From Thermoclostridium stercorarium subsp. stercorarium DSM 8532 (lineage in GTDB: Bacteria > Bacillota > Clostridia > DSM-8532): a stretch of DNA of 64,000 nt. The stretch spans positions 2,454,627 to 2,518,626 of the forward strand of contig NC_020134.1 of NCBI RefSeq assembly GCF_000331995.1, written 5' to 3'. The position numbers were made by a program, and so were the translations under genes. The number at the start of each line of letters is the position of its first letter. Position 1 is the first letter of the stretch. This document shows positions 33,514-42,663 of this stretch, one piece after another. The notes under the pieces are model-generated. The model was not told the DNA's origin and did not search any database. It saw only the letters and a list, made by a program, of their open reading frames with translations.

Positions 33514-34371
33514 TTAAATACCACCGCACCGAATCTTTTCTGCGACCATATTTGAAAGTAAAATGAACTGTTCCACCGAGAGCTCCTCTCCCCTTACCTG
33601 TTCCTTCAGGTTAAGGGCAGATAGCATGTCCTTTACCATTTCCTTATCAATTTTAAAAAACGGAGAATTCCCGAGGGAATTCACCAGTGTCTTTCTACGC
33701 TGAGAAAATGCGGCTTTCACACATTCATGAAATATTTTACGGTCCGATATTCTCTTTCTGTATTCGTCGGTAATAATAACCCTTACAACCGCCGAATCAA
33801 CTTCCGGCTTCGGGATAAAACAATTCCTTGAAACACTGAAAAGTATCTTTGGTATCCCTGCAGCCTGTATTCCCACCGACAGTGCCCCGTAATCCTTTGT
33901 CCCGGGTTTGGCCGTCATTCTCTGTGCCACTTCTTTCTGAACCATCAAAACCATTCTTTCAATGGGATAATTTCCTTCCAGAAACATCATAATTATCGGA
34001 GTGGTTACATAATAAGGCAAATTCGAAATGACCTTTACATTTCCGTGCCAGCCGTCAATAAGCCCATATATGTCAACCTTTAAAACATCGGCGTTTACAA
34101 GCGTTACATTGTCAAACCCACCCGTGGTTTCTTCCAGGGCAGGAATAAGTTTTTTGTCTATTTCTACGGCAATCACCCTGCCCGCCTTTTGGGCAAGATT
34201 AACCGTCAACGCTCCTATTCCGGGCCCTACTTCAACAACAAGATCTTTCTCGGATAATTCACCTGCATCGGTAATTTTTCGTATTATGTTTGCATCGGTA
34301 AGAAAATTCTGCCCCAGGGTCTTTGTTAAACGGATATTGTATTTGTTTAAAATTTCATTTGTATTTATCAA
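33514..34371 (-). CDS. rsmA: 16S rRNA (adenine1518/1519-N6)-dimethyltransferase KsgA
   Basis: A 285-residue SAM-dependent enzyme that dimethylates two adenines in the 3' hairpin of 16S rRNA. The motifs are KTLGQNFLTDANII at the N-terminus, the SAM site VEVGPGIGALTVNLA, the catalytic NLPYYVTTPII, and a small C-terminal domain. It starts with TTG at 34371 (protein LINTNEILNKYN), placed behind GGGGGAG; the extra N-terminal residues of the long frame to 34464 are not conserved. It is downstream of yabE, as in many Firmicutes, but the usual rnmV gene between them is absent. Confidence 0.92.
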   Translation of the reverse strand: MINTNEILNKYNIRLTKTLGQNFLTDANIIRKITDAGELSEKDLVVEVGPGIGALTVNLAQKAGRVIAVEIDKKLIPALEETTGGFDNVTLVNADVLKVDIYGLIDGWHGNVKVISNLPYYVTTPIIMMFLEGNYPIERMVLMVQKEVAQRMTAKPGTKDYGALSVGIQAAGIPKILFSVSRNCFIPKPEVDSAVVRVIITDEYRKRISDRKIFHECVKAAFSQRRKTLVNSLGNSPFFKIDKEMVKDMLSALNLKEQVRGEELSVEQFILLSNMVAEKIRCGGI

Positions 34372-34482
34372 AAAGCCACTCCCCCTTAAAATAAAAGCAA
34401 AATATGCCCCCTGTGTAAAAATTATACCGGAACAGTTCATGTTCCGGTATACAGATGACCTCATTTTACATTTTAACCCCGC

Positions 34483-35670
34483 TTATTTGGTATAGTCGGT
34501 TTTTTTCCACCTGTCGTCATCCTGCTCGTTGAGGATATAAACCCTTACTTTTTTTACGCCCCATTTCCTTACGGCCTCTCTTGTGTCCAGGTATACGTCA
34601 ATCGTATTACCCTTTACCGCGCTTCCTATATCCCCGGCTATGGCAAAACCATAATCGGGTTCGTTTCCAATCACTTCAACATAAACTTTAGTATAAAGCG
34701 GGATTACATTCGGATCAACCGCTATAATCCCTTCCCTTGCTTTCAAGCCGGTATAGCATATTCCGAAATCAGGATCGCCGGGATTTTTCCCGGTATCCTC
34801 ATAAGATGAAGTATAAGCTGTTGCACGCATCTCAATCACTTTTTTATATCTAACAAGTTCACCACGGGAGGTTACAAAGTTCGGAACTGTGCCGTATTCA
34901 ACTATTTCGGTTACAGGTTCTTCTATTACCTTTTCGCTCAGGAATTCACGTGATACTATTCTGCCGTCTTCATAAGTTAATTTATAATATTTTTCCATCG
35001 TTCCTTCAACGCCGGCCTGAATGACGCGTTTTTCTCCTTTGTTCATTTTCTCATTGGGTATTTCCTCTATTGCATATGGAATTTTTTCTGTTTCTGTTAA
35101 AACTTCTTCGCGGACCCGGACAATTTTTATATTCATACCCATTTGTATCGGATCGTCCAAATCAAGTCCCTCTATCCTGTCCAGCGGTCCTAAAACTATT
35201 CCGTTATTTTTTATCGTTTCGCCCACCGTATCATAATAAGTCATCACCTCGGTTGTTTTTCCGTCAATTGTAATCGTTACCGGTACCGCCCGTTTTATAA
35301 ATACCTCCTGAATAACATCATTCGTAAGCTTTGTAGAAAGGGGCGCACTGACGTAATCATACGATTCAACCAAAACCCCCAACTGGTTTAAAGCCGTTTC
35401 TATATCGTCACCCATTGTGCTGACAATTACCTCGCTGTCTCCGTCCACAATTTTCAGTTCTTTTTTCAGCCTGTCATATATTCCGTAACCAACCAGGACC
35501 GATACACCCATGATAACGAGCAGTATAAAAACACTTACATGGCTTTTTACAAATCTTACAATACTTATCGTAAGAGTTCCTTGCCGGGGCAGGCGTTGTT
35601 TCGCGTTTGGATTTCCCATTATCGACTTCCTTTCGTTTTCCCTGTAAGACATTACCCCATTCTGTCTCAC
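34483..35670 (-). CDS. yabE: YabE-like protein with DUF348, G5 and 3D domains
   Basis: A 395-residue protein of the resuscitation-promoting-factor-like YabE group, linked to peptidoglycan remodelling. A membrane helix is at about residues 45-65. Two DUF348 repeats (YDYVSAPLSTKLTNDVIQE and onwards) follow, then a G5 domain (about 195-275), and a C-terminal 3D domain with ATAYTSSYEDTG, GYAVDP-type segments (IIAVDPNVIPLYTKVYVE) and the Asp residues of AGDIGSAVKGNTIDVYLD. The GTG at 35670 has AAAGGAGG 8 bases upstream. An inner ATG at 35619 also has a site, so the exact start is open. It belongs to the metG-tatD-yabE-ksgA cluster. Confidence 0.85.
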   Translation of the reverse strand: MRQNGVMSYRENERKSIMGNPNAKQRLPRQGTLTISIVRFVKSHVSVFILLVIMGVSVLVGYGIYDRLKKELKIVDGDSEVIVSTMGDDIETALNQLGVLVESYDYVSAPLSTKLTNDVIQEVFIKRAVPVTITIDGKTTEVMTYYDTVGETIKNNGIVLGPLDRIEGLDLDDPIQMGMNIKIVRVREEVLTETEKIPYAIEEIPNEKMNKGEKRVIQAGVEGTMEKYYKLTYEDGRIVSREFLSEKVIEEPVTEIVEYGTVPNFVTSRGELVRYKKVIEMRATAYTSSYEDTGKNPGDPDFGICYTGLKAREGIIAVDPNVIPLYTKVYVEVIGNEPDYGFAIAGDIGSAVKGNTIDVYLDTREAVRKWGVKKVRVYILNEQDDDRWKKTDYTK

Positions 35671-35888
35671 AGCCGGTTCCTCCTTTTTGTCCAGAATTAC
35701 GGTTTTCTTTCTGATTTTTCCGTTTCCGTACCTGACGAAGAACCTCTAACTCAGTCAGCAAGGGCATTCTACGGGATTATTCTTGCCTCACATTACCTCC
35801 CCTGGTAAACTTAAGCCATATAATCATAAACCATTACCCATGAATTGTCAAATTTTATAACATTATATACCATTTACGGAAAATTATT

Positions 35889-36641
35889 TTATGTCCCTGT
35901 TGAAGAATTACCATCTCCTTTTTCAGCTGATTCGGAATTTTCAGCAGACTCGGAAGTCACAGACGTAATAATCCATTGTTCAAGCCTGTCGTTATATGTA
36001 AAATCTAATTCAATAATATTTAATCCGTCTTTCAGATATTCGGTAATACCCTTTTCATTCAAATCAACTTCAACTTTAATAACGGCCTTTACGTTAAAAT
36101 CGGGTGTCTGATATGGAATTATTTCAATCAATGGTTTACTGGTATCCGTGTCCAATACGGGCCGTATATAATTTACATTATGCACAATATAATTCGCAAA
36201 CATACGCGGTGACCAGTTATTTCCCCAAAAAGTACACAGAGCTGAAAATTTAGGAAGTGCCTTGTCAAAATTTTTTTCAGATAATGAATTTATCCATTCA
36301 TAAGCTTCTGATATAATTGGTTCGGGATTTATATGAGACTTAAGATTAACAATGAACTGATTCATTTCATTGATAACATTTTGCTGTTCGGAATTGGCGT
36401 TTTCAAGTTCAGTTATTTTTTCATTAAGTTCCTCTATTTGCGCCCGCATTTCTTCTATCTGCCGGGTTAGTTTGCTATTCTCTTCGCTCAAATTCATATT
36501 TATGCGGCTCAACGCATCAATACTGGCCTGATTGGATTCTTTCAGGTTTACAAGGCTTTCCCGGTCCCACAAAAGATAATTGAGGGCAATAAAAACAAAA
36601 ATAATAAACAAAGAAGTAACTATCGCAACAAAGCGTTTCAT
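35889..36641 (-). CDS. membrane-anchored coiled-coil protein of unknown function
   Basis: A 250-residue protein starting MKRFVAIVTSLFIIFVF, one membrane helix (about residues 4-26), then a heptad-like coiled coil (about 35-105; QIEEMRAQIEELNEKITELEN) and a C-terminal globular part (about 120-235) that ends in a Ser/Glu/Thr-rich tail. It most likely faces outward, though a cytoplasmic orientation cannot be excluded. AGGAGG precedes the ATG at 36641. It lies inside the metG-tatD-yabE-ksgA cluster, where other Firmicutes have no such gene at this place (from general knowledge of this gene order). Function unknown. Confidence 0.6.
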   Translation of the reverse strand: MKRFVAIVTSLFIIFVFIALNYLLWDRESLVNLKESNQASIDALSRINMNLSEENSKLTRQIEEMRAQIEELNEKITELENANSEQQNVINEMNQFIVNLKSHINPEPIISEAYEWINSLSEKNFDKALPKFSALCTFWGNNWSPRMFANYIVHNVNYIRPVLDTDTSKPLIEIIPYQTPDFNVKAVIKVEVDLNEKGITEYLKDGLNIIELDFTYNDRLEQWIITSVTSESAENSESAEKGDGNSSTGT

Positions 36642-36697
36642 ATCCCATCCTCCTGCTAAAAAAAACAATGCCACCACATCAACAGGGACGTTTTTTG

Positions 36698-37468
36698 CTA
36701 TAAACCAAGTCCGAACAAAATATTTGCATTTTTGGCCGTTGTTTCGGCGATAACATTGAAATCTTCGTTCCGAATCTCTGAGATTTTTCTGATTATTTCA
36801 TGCAGATATCCGGAATTATTACGCTTGCCCCTGTAGGGTACCGGTGCCATATAAGGACTGTCGGTTTCCACAAGAAGCCTGTCGAGGGGCACGTACCCTG
36901 CAACCTCAACAGGTTTTTTGGCGTTTTTGAAAGTAACAGCACCGCCCAGTGCTATATAAAAGCCCAAATCAAGCACTTCCTTCGCCATTTCAACGCTTCC
37001 CGAAAAGCAATGAAAAACTCCGCCCGCCATATACCCTCTTTCAGCCCTGATAATATCGAGGGTATCCCTGTGTGCCTCCCTGTCATGAATAATTACAGGC
37101 AGCTTCAGTTCCAAAGCCAGTTGAATATGCGCGGCAAAACATTCTTTCTGCAGTTCCGGCGGCGAAAAGTTATAGTGATAATCCAGACCGATCTCGCCTA
37201 TGGCGACCACTTTTTTGAAAGAAGCCAGTTTGCGGACGCTTTCCAGAGCATTTTTTGAAAATTCATTGGCGTCGTGGGGATGAATCCCCACGGCGCAGTA
37301 TAAAATATCATATTTTTCGGAAAGTTCTATACATTTGCGGGCAGATTCCAGATTGCTTGACGGATTCACAACCCGTACCACGCCCTGTTGCCGTATGCTG
37401 TTTAATACCTCGTCCCTGTCGGTATCAAACTGTTCATCGTCATAATGAGCATGGGAATCAACTATCAT
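36698..37468 (-). CDS. tatD: TatD family metal-dependent hydrolase
   Basis: A 256-residue TIM-barrel amidohydrolase/DNase of the TatD family, which acts on DNA 3' ends. Metal ligands are visible: DSHAHYDDEQFD at the start, GEIGLDYHYNFSPPELQ with the catalytic Glu, PVIIHDREAHRDTL, HCFSGS and ETDSPYMAPVPYRGKRN. AGAGGG precedes the ATG. It lies 54 bp after metG in one operon, the usual place in Firmicutes (yabD). Confidence 0.92.
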   Translation of the reverse strand: MIVDSHAHYDDEQFDTDRDEVLNSIRQQGVVRVVNPSSNLESARKCIELSEKYDILYCAVGIHPHDANEFSKNALESVRKLASFKKVVAIGEIGLDYHYNFSPPELQKECFAAHIQLALELKLPVIIHDREAHRDTLDIIRAERGYMAGGVFHCFSGSVEMAKEVLDLGFYIALGGAVTFKNAKKPVEVAGYVPLDRLLVETDSPYMAPVPYRGKRNNSGYLHEIIRKISEIRNEDFNVIAETTAKNANILFGLGL

Positions 37469-37522
37469 AATTACCCTCTTCTGCCTTATATCTTAAAATT
37501 TTATCCGGTTTACTGAATAAGT

Positions 37523-39478
37523 TCAGCTTATCTTACTGCCGGCGGGAATATCACCGTCAACAGTAACCAAAACAAGTTTATCCTCATTGCTGGCGGCCAG
37601 TATCATTCCCTGCGACTCAATTCCCATTAATTTTGCCGGTTTGAGGTTTGCTATCATAACAACCTTTTTGCCTATAAGATCTTCAGGCTTATAATACTTG
37701 GCTATGCCCGAAACAACCTGGCGGGTTTCAATGCCAATATCCAGCTCAAGTTTAAGAAGTTTTTCGGATTTCTTGACCTTTTCACAGGAAATTACCTTTG
37801 CAACCCGCAAATCCAGCTTTGCAAAATCATCAATGAGGACCTGCGGAAGTATCCCCGGAATGTCCTTTAAATTTTCTGCGCTCTTGGCTGTATTATTGTT
37901 CATTCTTTCCAGTTCAGCCATTTCCTTTTCCAGGTCTATTCTCGGGAACAAAGGTTCCCCTTCTTCCACAGCTCCTGCGGATTTATACAAACCCCATGTT
38001 TTGGCACTCTCCCAAGTCCTTATTTCTTCGGTAATTCCGAACTGTTCCCAAATCTTTTGCGGGGTATCGGGCATAAACGGCTGTATCAGTATCGAAACTA
38101 TTCTTATGCTTTCAGCAAGGTTAAACAAAACCTGGGCCAGACGCGGCCTGTTCTTTTCATCCCTTGCAAGTATCCACGGCGTAGTTTCGTCAATATATTT
38201 GTTCGTTCTGGAAACTGCTTTCCATATTTCCTGCAGTGCGGTGCTGAACTGTAACTGATCCAGCAGCTTTTCAACGGCTGCAGGGGTATTTATGACAGTT
38301 TGTATCAAATCGTTGTCAATATCGTCTGACTGCCTTTCTTCAGGGATAATTCCGTCAAAATACTTCTTAATCATTGCAGCCGTTCTGCTTACGAGGTTGC
38401 CCAAATCGTTTGCAAGATCCGAATTGATCCTGTTTATTAAAGCCTCGTTTGAGAACACGCCGTCAGAACCGAACGGTACTTCCCTCAGCAGGAAATACCT
38501 GATGGCGTCAAGACCGTACTTCTCAACCAGAACGGCGGGATCAACCACATTACCTTTGGATTTGGACATTTTTCCGCCTTCAAGGATAAGCCAGCCATGT
38601 CCAAAAACCTGTTTCGGCAACGGCAAGCCCAGGGCCATAAGCATACACGGCCATATAATGGTATGGAAACGGACAATTTCCTTACCTACAAGATGTACAT
38701 CGGCAGGCCAGTAACGCCGGAAATCCTCGTCATTGTCCGACAAGTATCCAAGCGCGGTGATGTAGTTTGACAGGGCGTCAATCCAGACATAAATGACATG
38801 CTTTTCATCAAATGTCACCGGAATACCCCATTTGAAGGAGGTCCTTGATACACAGAGATCTTCAAGCCCGGGTTTGATAAAATTGTTGATCATTTCGTTT
38901 CTTCTGGATGCAGGCTGAATGAAATCCGGGTTTTCCTCATAGTATTTAAGCAGCCGATCCTGGTACTTTGAAAGCCTGAAAAAGTAAGCTTCTTCCCTCG
39001 TTAATTCCACATCGCGGCCGCAATCAGGGCATTTGCCGTCTTTAAGCTGAGTTTCGGTCCAGAACGATTCACACGGGGTACAGTACCAGCCTTCATATTC
39101 GCCTTTATAAATATCGCCCTGATCATACAGCTTTTTGAAAATCTTCTGTACAGCTTTGACATGGTAATCGTCGGTTGTACGGATAAATTTATCATTGGTA
39201 ATCTTCATCAGTTTCCACAGCTTCTTTATTCCGTCCACAATTCCGTCAACGTATTCTTTCGGGGATACGCCCTTTTCTTTTGCAATCCTTTCTATTTTCT
39301 GGCCATGCTCGTCAGTGCCGGTAAGAAACATTACGTCGTATCCCTGAAGCCTCTTATACCTGGCCATTACGTCTGCAGCAACGGTCGTATATGAATGGCC
39401 TATATGGAGCTTTCCGCTTGGGTAGTAAATCGGTGTCGTGATATAATAAGTCTTTCGATTTAAATTTTTCCCTTCCAC
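37523..39478 (-). CDS. metG: methionyl-tRNA synthetase
   Basis: A 651-residue class I aminoacyl-tRNA synthetase that charges methionine onto its tRNAs. The HIGH motif is in KLHIGHSYTT and the KMSKS motif in GKMSKSKGNVVDP. Two CxxC pairs form the zinc knuckle (CTPCES and CPDCGRD). The C-terminal tRNA-binding (Trbp111-like) domain covers about 545-651, with LRVAKVISCEKVKKSEKLLK and GMILAAS. It starts at GTG 39478, with GGAGG 7 bases upstream. It opens the cluster with tatD and the others. Its leader is about 100 bases long and no T-box is evident. Confidence 0.95.
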   Translation of the reverse strand: MEGKNLNRKTYYITTPIYYPSGKLHIGHSYTTVAADVMARYKRLQGYDVMFLTGTDEHGQKIERIAKEKGVSPKEYVDGIVDGIKKLWKLMKITNDKFIRTTDDYHVKAVQKIFKKLYDQGDIYKGEYEGWYCTPCESFWTETQLKDGKCPDCGRDVELTREEAYFFRLSKYQDRLLKYYEENPDFIQPASRRNEMINNFIKPGLEDLCVSRTSFKWGIPVTFDEKHVIYVWIDALSNYITALGYLSDNDEDFRRYWPADVHLVGKEIVRFHTIIWPCMLMALGLPLPKQVFGHGWLILEGGKMSKSKGNVVDPAVLVEKYGLDAIRYFLLREVPFGSDGVFSNEALINRINSDLANDLGNLVSRTAAMIKKYFDGIIPEERQSDDIDNDLIQTVINTPAAVEKLLDQLQFSTALQEIWKAVSRTNKYIDETTPWILARDEKNRPRLAQVLFNLAESIRIVSILIQPFMPDTPQKIWEQFGITEEIRTWESAKTWGLYKSAGAVEEGEPLFPRIDLEKEMAELERMNNNTAKSAENLKDIPGILPQVLIDDFAKLDLRVAKVISCEKVKKSEKLLKLELDIGIETRQVVSGIAKYYKPEDLIGKKVVMIANLKPAKLMGIESQGMILAASNEDKLVLVTVDGDIPAGSKIS

Positions 39479-39586
39479 GTTAAATCCTCCATTTTCACTC
39501 TATACTGAAATTCCACCGCCGGTCACAAAAATGACGGGGTGGTGTCGGTATTCACAGCGGCCTGTAAAGTCTTTTTTATGTATTTA

Positions 39587-39615
39587 ATACTATCTTAATC
39601 CACTGTTTTTTTCAA
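39587..39615 (-). promoter_or_regulatory. promoter of metG
   Basis: On the minus strand TTGAAA (39615-39610), a 17-base spacer and TAGTAT (39592-39587). The RNA leader between it and the GTG start can fold a small hairpin (CCACC ... GGTGG with an inner GTCA/TGAC). Confidence 0.5.
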
Positions 39616-39778
39616 GTCAGGGGTTTACAGCCAAAAAAACAACTATACCTTGAAGTTTTTGCCATAATGCTATATTCTTATACATGGTAAGAGCAGTTTC
39701 AGGCATCAGATATACATGATTCGCGTATATATCCGAATGCCGGTGATTCTTACCAGTCAACAAAACAAAGGTGATTAC

Positions 39779-40252
39779 ATGTTCAAGGTTGCGATAGGTC
39801 AGGACAGCCACAGATTTGATTTTGACAATCATGACAAGAAGCTTGTGCTCGGCGGGGTTTTTTTTGATGGTCCGCCTCTTAAGGGCAACAGCGACGCTGA
39901 TGTGGTGCTCCATGCACTAACGAACGCAATATCGGGAATAACCGGGGTTAATATATTGGGCGAAACAGCCGACAGGCTCTGTCTGGAACAAGGCATAACC
40001 GACAGCAGCGTATATGTCAGGGAAGCATTGAAATATTTAAACGGAGAAATCTGCCATGTATCTTTTTCTGTTGAATGCTTAAAACCGAAAATAAGTCCTA
40101 AAATTCCCGACATGAAAAAATCCATTGCCCGATTGCTTAATATTGATGAAAAAAATATAGGAATCACCGCCACCACGGGCGAAGGTCTGACAGACTTTGG
40201 AAAGGGTTTGGGAATTCAGTGTTTCTGTATACTTACAGCGTTGGTAAAATAA
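39779..40252 (+). CDS. divergent IspF-like protein (MECDP synthase family)
   Basis: A 157-residue protein of the 2-C-methyl-D-erythritol 2,4-cyclodiphosphate synthase family. It has the metal-binding start (GQDSHRFD, where classic IspF has D-V-H), LKGNSDADVVLHALTNAISG and the end motif GLTDFGKGLGIQC. In classic IspF the second block is G-H-S-D-A-D-V; here the His is Asn, and the following D-A is N-A. It keeps most active-site residues but not all. The ATG at 39779 has an AAAGGTGA site. This is likely a diverged second copy; whether it makes MECDP is open. It is a single gene. Confidence 0.7.
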   Translation: MFKVAIGQDSHRFDFDNHDKKLVLGGVFFDGPPLKGNSDADVVLHALTNAISGITGVNILGETADRLCLEQGITDSSVYVREALKYLNGEICHVSFSVECLKPKISPKIPDMKKSIARLLNIDEKNIGITATTGEGLTDFGKGLGIQCFCILTALVK

Positions 40253-40324
40253 CCGGCCTTTTTACCATGAGCGGTGATTTTAAGTTTACCGAAAATCACC
40301 ATACCATTCAAAGGAGTCTGAGAA

Positions 40325-41032
40325 ATGCTTCGTATTGAAAACCTGACAAAAAAATACGGTAACAAGACGGCGGTTGACAACCTTTCGCTGCATGTCAAAA
40401 AAGGACTGATTTATGGTTTCATCGGCCATAACGGTGCCGGAAAAACAACCACTATTAAATGCTGCTGCGGTATACTGCATTTTGATGCCGGTGAAATTTA
40501 TATTGACGGAGTATCCATTAAGGAAGATCCCCTCGGCTGCAAACGTAAAATAGCCTATATTCCGGATAATCCTTACTTATACGAATTTCTCACAGGCATA
40601 AAATACCTGAACTTCATCGCGGATATTTTCGCTATCCCGCAAACAGAAAGGGAAGAAAAAATAAGAAGATATGCTGATTTATTTGAACTCACCGCCGATC
40701 TTCCCCTTCCAATTTCAGCTTACTCCCGCGGCATGAAGCAGAAGCTGGCAATTATATCGGCGCTAATTCACGACCCAAAGCTTGTAATACTGGATGAACC
40801 TTTTGTGGGTCTTGATCCCAAAGCCACTCATCATTTAAAAAACATAATGCGTGAAATCTGCAGCAACGGAGGGGCGGTATTTTTCTCCACCCATGTTCTT
40901 GAAGTTGCTGAAAAGCTTTGCGACGAGGTTGCCATAATTAAAAACGGAAAACTTGTGATATCGGGCAGCATGGAAGAAGTTAAAGGCAACGACTCCCTTG
41001 AAGACATCTTTCTTGAACTGGAGGGAGAATAG
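40325..41032 (+). CDS. ABC transporter ATP-binding protein
   Basis: A 235-residue ATPase with Walker A GHNGAGKTTT (about residues 37-46), a Q-loop region, a signature of the YSRGMKQKL type (near residue 135) and Walker B LVILDEPFVGLDP. The SRGMKQ signature is typical of ATPases paired with ABC-2-type export permeases. AAAGGAG precedes the ATG. The permease gene starts 3 bases after its stop, so the two form an export pair. The substrate cannot be told from the sequence. Confidence 0.9.
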   Translation: MLRIENLTKKYGNKTAVDNLSLHVKKGLIYGFIGHNGAGKTTTIKCCCGILHFDAGEIYIDGVSIKEDPLGCKRKIAYIPDNPYLYEFLTGIKYLNFIADIFAIPQTEREEKIRRYADLFELTADLPLPISAYSRGMKQKLAIISALIHDPKLVILDEPFVGLDPKATHHLKNIMREICSNGGAVFFSTHVLEVAEKLCDEVAIIKNGKLVISGSMEEVKGNDSLEDIFLELEGE

Positions 41033-41035
41033 GAT

Positions 41036-42640
41036 ATGCTTAAAGCTTTGATAATCACACGGCTTCATGCTTTATATAATTCCTTTTTCCACAAACCGGT
41101 ATCAAGTAAGAAGCGTAATTTCGGTCTAAAAATAATAGTTGCCTTTTTTTCCCTGTATGTCATTGCAAGCTTCGTTTTTATGTTCAGCGCTTTTTTCTCC
41201 GGCATTTGCCAGCCGATGGTAAGTTCAGGCTTTACATGGCTGTATTTTGGTATTGCTGCAACTACGGCGATAAGTTTATGTTTTATCGGAAGCGTGTTTT
41301 TAACCAAAGGACAGTTGTTTGAAGCTCAGGACAATGAGCTTCTGATGAGCATGCCAATACCACCGGGGTATATTCTTTTTAGCAGAATTCTTGCACTTCT
41401 TTTTCTGAACTATGTCATTGAACTGTTTGTGCTGGTCCCTGCAGGCGCCGTTTACTGCATAAAATATAAAGTAACGACGACCGGTGTAGTTTTCTTCTTA
41501 ATTGAATTTTTATTCCTTCCACTTATACCGCTGACGTTGTCCTGCATTTCAGGCTGGCTGCTCGCGTTTATAAGTGAAAGAGTACGTTACAAATCCTTTA
41601 TCGTTACACTTTTGTCACTGATCTGCCTTGCTTTATACATCTATTTCATGGCACAGATTAATAAATATCTCGAAGCTTTGATCCGGAATGCAGGCTCCAT
41701 CGGAATTAAAATCAAAAATTTTGTGTTGCCGGTATACCTTTTCGGAGCGGCATTGGAAAATAAGAATATATATAACCTGATAATATTCATTCTATGGGCC
41801 TTCGTTCCTTTCGCCGCAATTTATGCCTTACTGGCGCATAATTTTATCAGAATTGCCACAGCCAGAAAGGGACTTGCCAGAATAAAATACAAAAGACATC
41901 GGCTTAAGGTAAGCAGTCCAAAGTCCGCATTACTGCAGAAGGAGCTAAGGCGTTTTTCATCCAGTCCGACATATATCCTGAATGCTTCTTTCGGAGTTGT
42001 ATTAATCCTTGCCTTTGCCGTAATACTGATTATTTATCCCAATTTGCCGGATTTAATAACCGAAAATTTTTCCGGGTCCGAAACATTCATTAATCCACTG
42101 CTTATTGCAATTATTTGTCTTTTATCATCAACGAACATTATATCCGCACCTTCCGTATCCCTTGAAGGTAAAAGTCTTTGGATTATGCAGTCATTACCGG
42201 TAGACGGGGCCGATGTACTGATTGCGAAGGCAAAGCTGCATATCGTAATCTGCCTGCCGGCCGTGTATTTCGCATCGCTGATCTGCATATTTGCGGCTAA
42301 AATGACACCGGTACAAATTTTCCTGATACTTACGCTTCCTGCAGTCATTACGGTATTCTGCGCAATGTTTGGAGTGGTTATAAACCTTCACTTCCCGAAA
42401 TTTGACTGGATAAATGAAACAGTTGTTATAAAACAAAGCATGAGTACCGGTGTAGCGTCGCTCGCTGCCGTGGCTTTCATAATTCTTCCCATATTACTGT
42501 ACGCTTTCCTGCTCGCCCGGATAATGCCGGCGGAAATTTTCATGCTTATTTGCTTAATCATATTCAGCGCACTGTGCCTTTGGATGTACCGATACCTTAA
42601 AACGAAGGGAAGCGTGATTTGGGCCAATCTTGGGCAATAA
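41036..42640 (+). CDS. ABC transporter permease (large ABC-2-like exporter)
   Basis: A 534-residue membrane protein with about twelve hydrophobic segments in two groups (about residues 25-270 and 310-525). The sequence DNELLMSMPIPPGYILFSR between early helices, and a similar SLWIMQSLPVDGADVLIAK in the second half, are repeats of the same type seen in large exporter permeases. It has no substrate-binding domain. It lies 3 bases after the ATPase gene, and both are read together. The cargo is unknown. Confidence 0.82.
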   Translation: MLKALIITRLHALYNSFFHKPVSSKKRNFGLKIIVAFFSLYVIASFVFMFSAFFSGICQPMVSSGFTWLYFGIAATTAISLCFIGSVFLTKGQLFEAQDNELLMSMPIPPGYILFSRILALLFLNYVIELFVLVPAGAVYCIKYKVTTTGVVFFLIEFLFLPLIPLTLSCISGWLLAFISERVRYKSFIVTLLSLICLALYIYFMAQINKYLEALIRNAGSIGIKIKNFVLPVYLFGAALENKNIYNLIIFILWAFVPFAAIYALLAHNFIRIATARKGLARIKYKRHRLKVSSPKSALLQKELRRFSSSPTYILNASFGVVLILAFAVILIIYPNLPDLITENFSGSETFINPLLIAIICLLSSTNIISAPSVSLEGKSLWIMQSLPVDGADVLIAKAKLHIVICLPAVYFASLICIFAAKMTPVQIFLILTLPAVITVFCAMFGVVINLHFPKFDWINETVVIKQSMSTGVASLAAVAFIILPILLYAFLLARIMPAEIFMLICLIIFSALCLWMYRYLKTKGSVIWANLGQ

Positions 42641-42643
42641 AAA

Positions 42644-42663
42644 AGAGTACCTCGCGGTACTCT
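42644..42663 (-). terminator. terminator at the rex / ABC permease junction
   Basis: AGAGTACC pairs perfectly with GGTACTCT around TCGC, followed on the minus strand by TTTTTTATTG and on the plus strand by a looser T-run. It starts in the rex stop codon itself, and the convergent permease ends only 3 bases away, so it serves both. Confidence 0.8.

Noticed and set aside
35474-35767. 97-residue open frame upstream of and overlapping the yabE start
   Set aside because: Very basic composition without family likeness, and it overlaps the real gene in another frame.
39510-39570. T-box-like GGGTGG stretch near metG
   Set aside because: It is on the strand opposite to metG, lacks the full T-box core, and no specifier loop is present.
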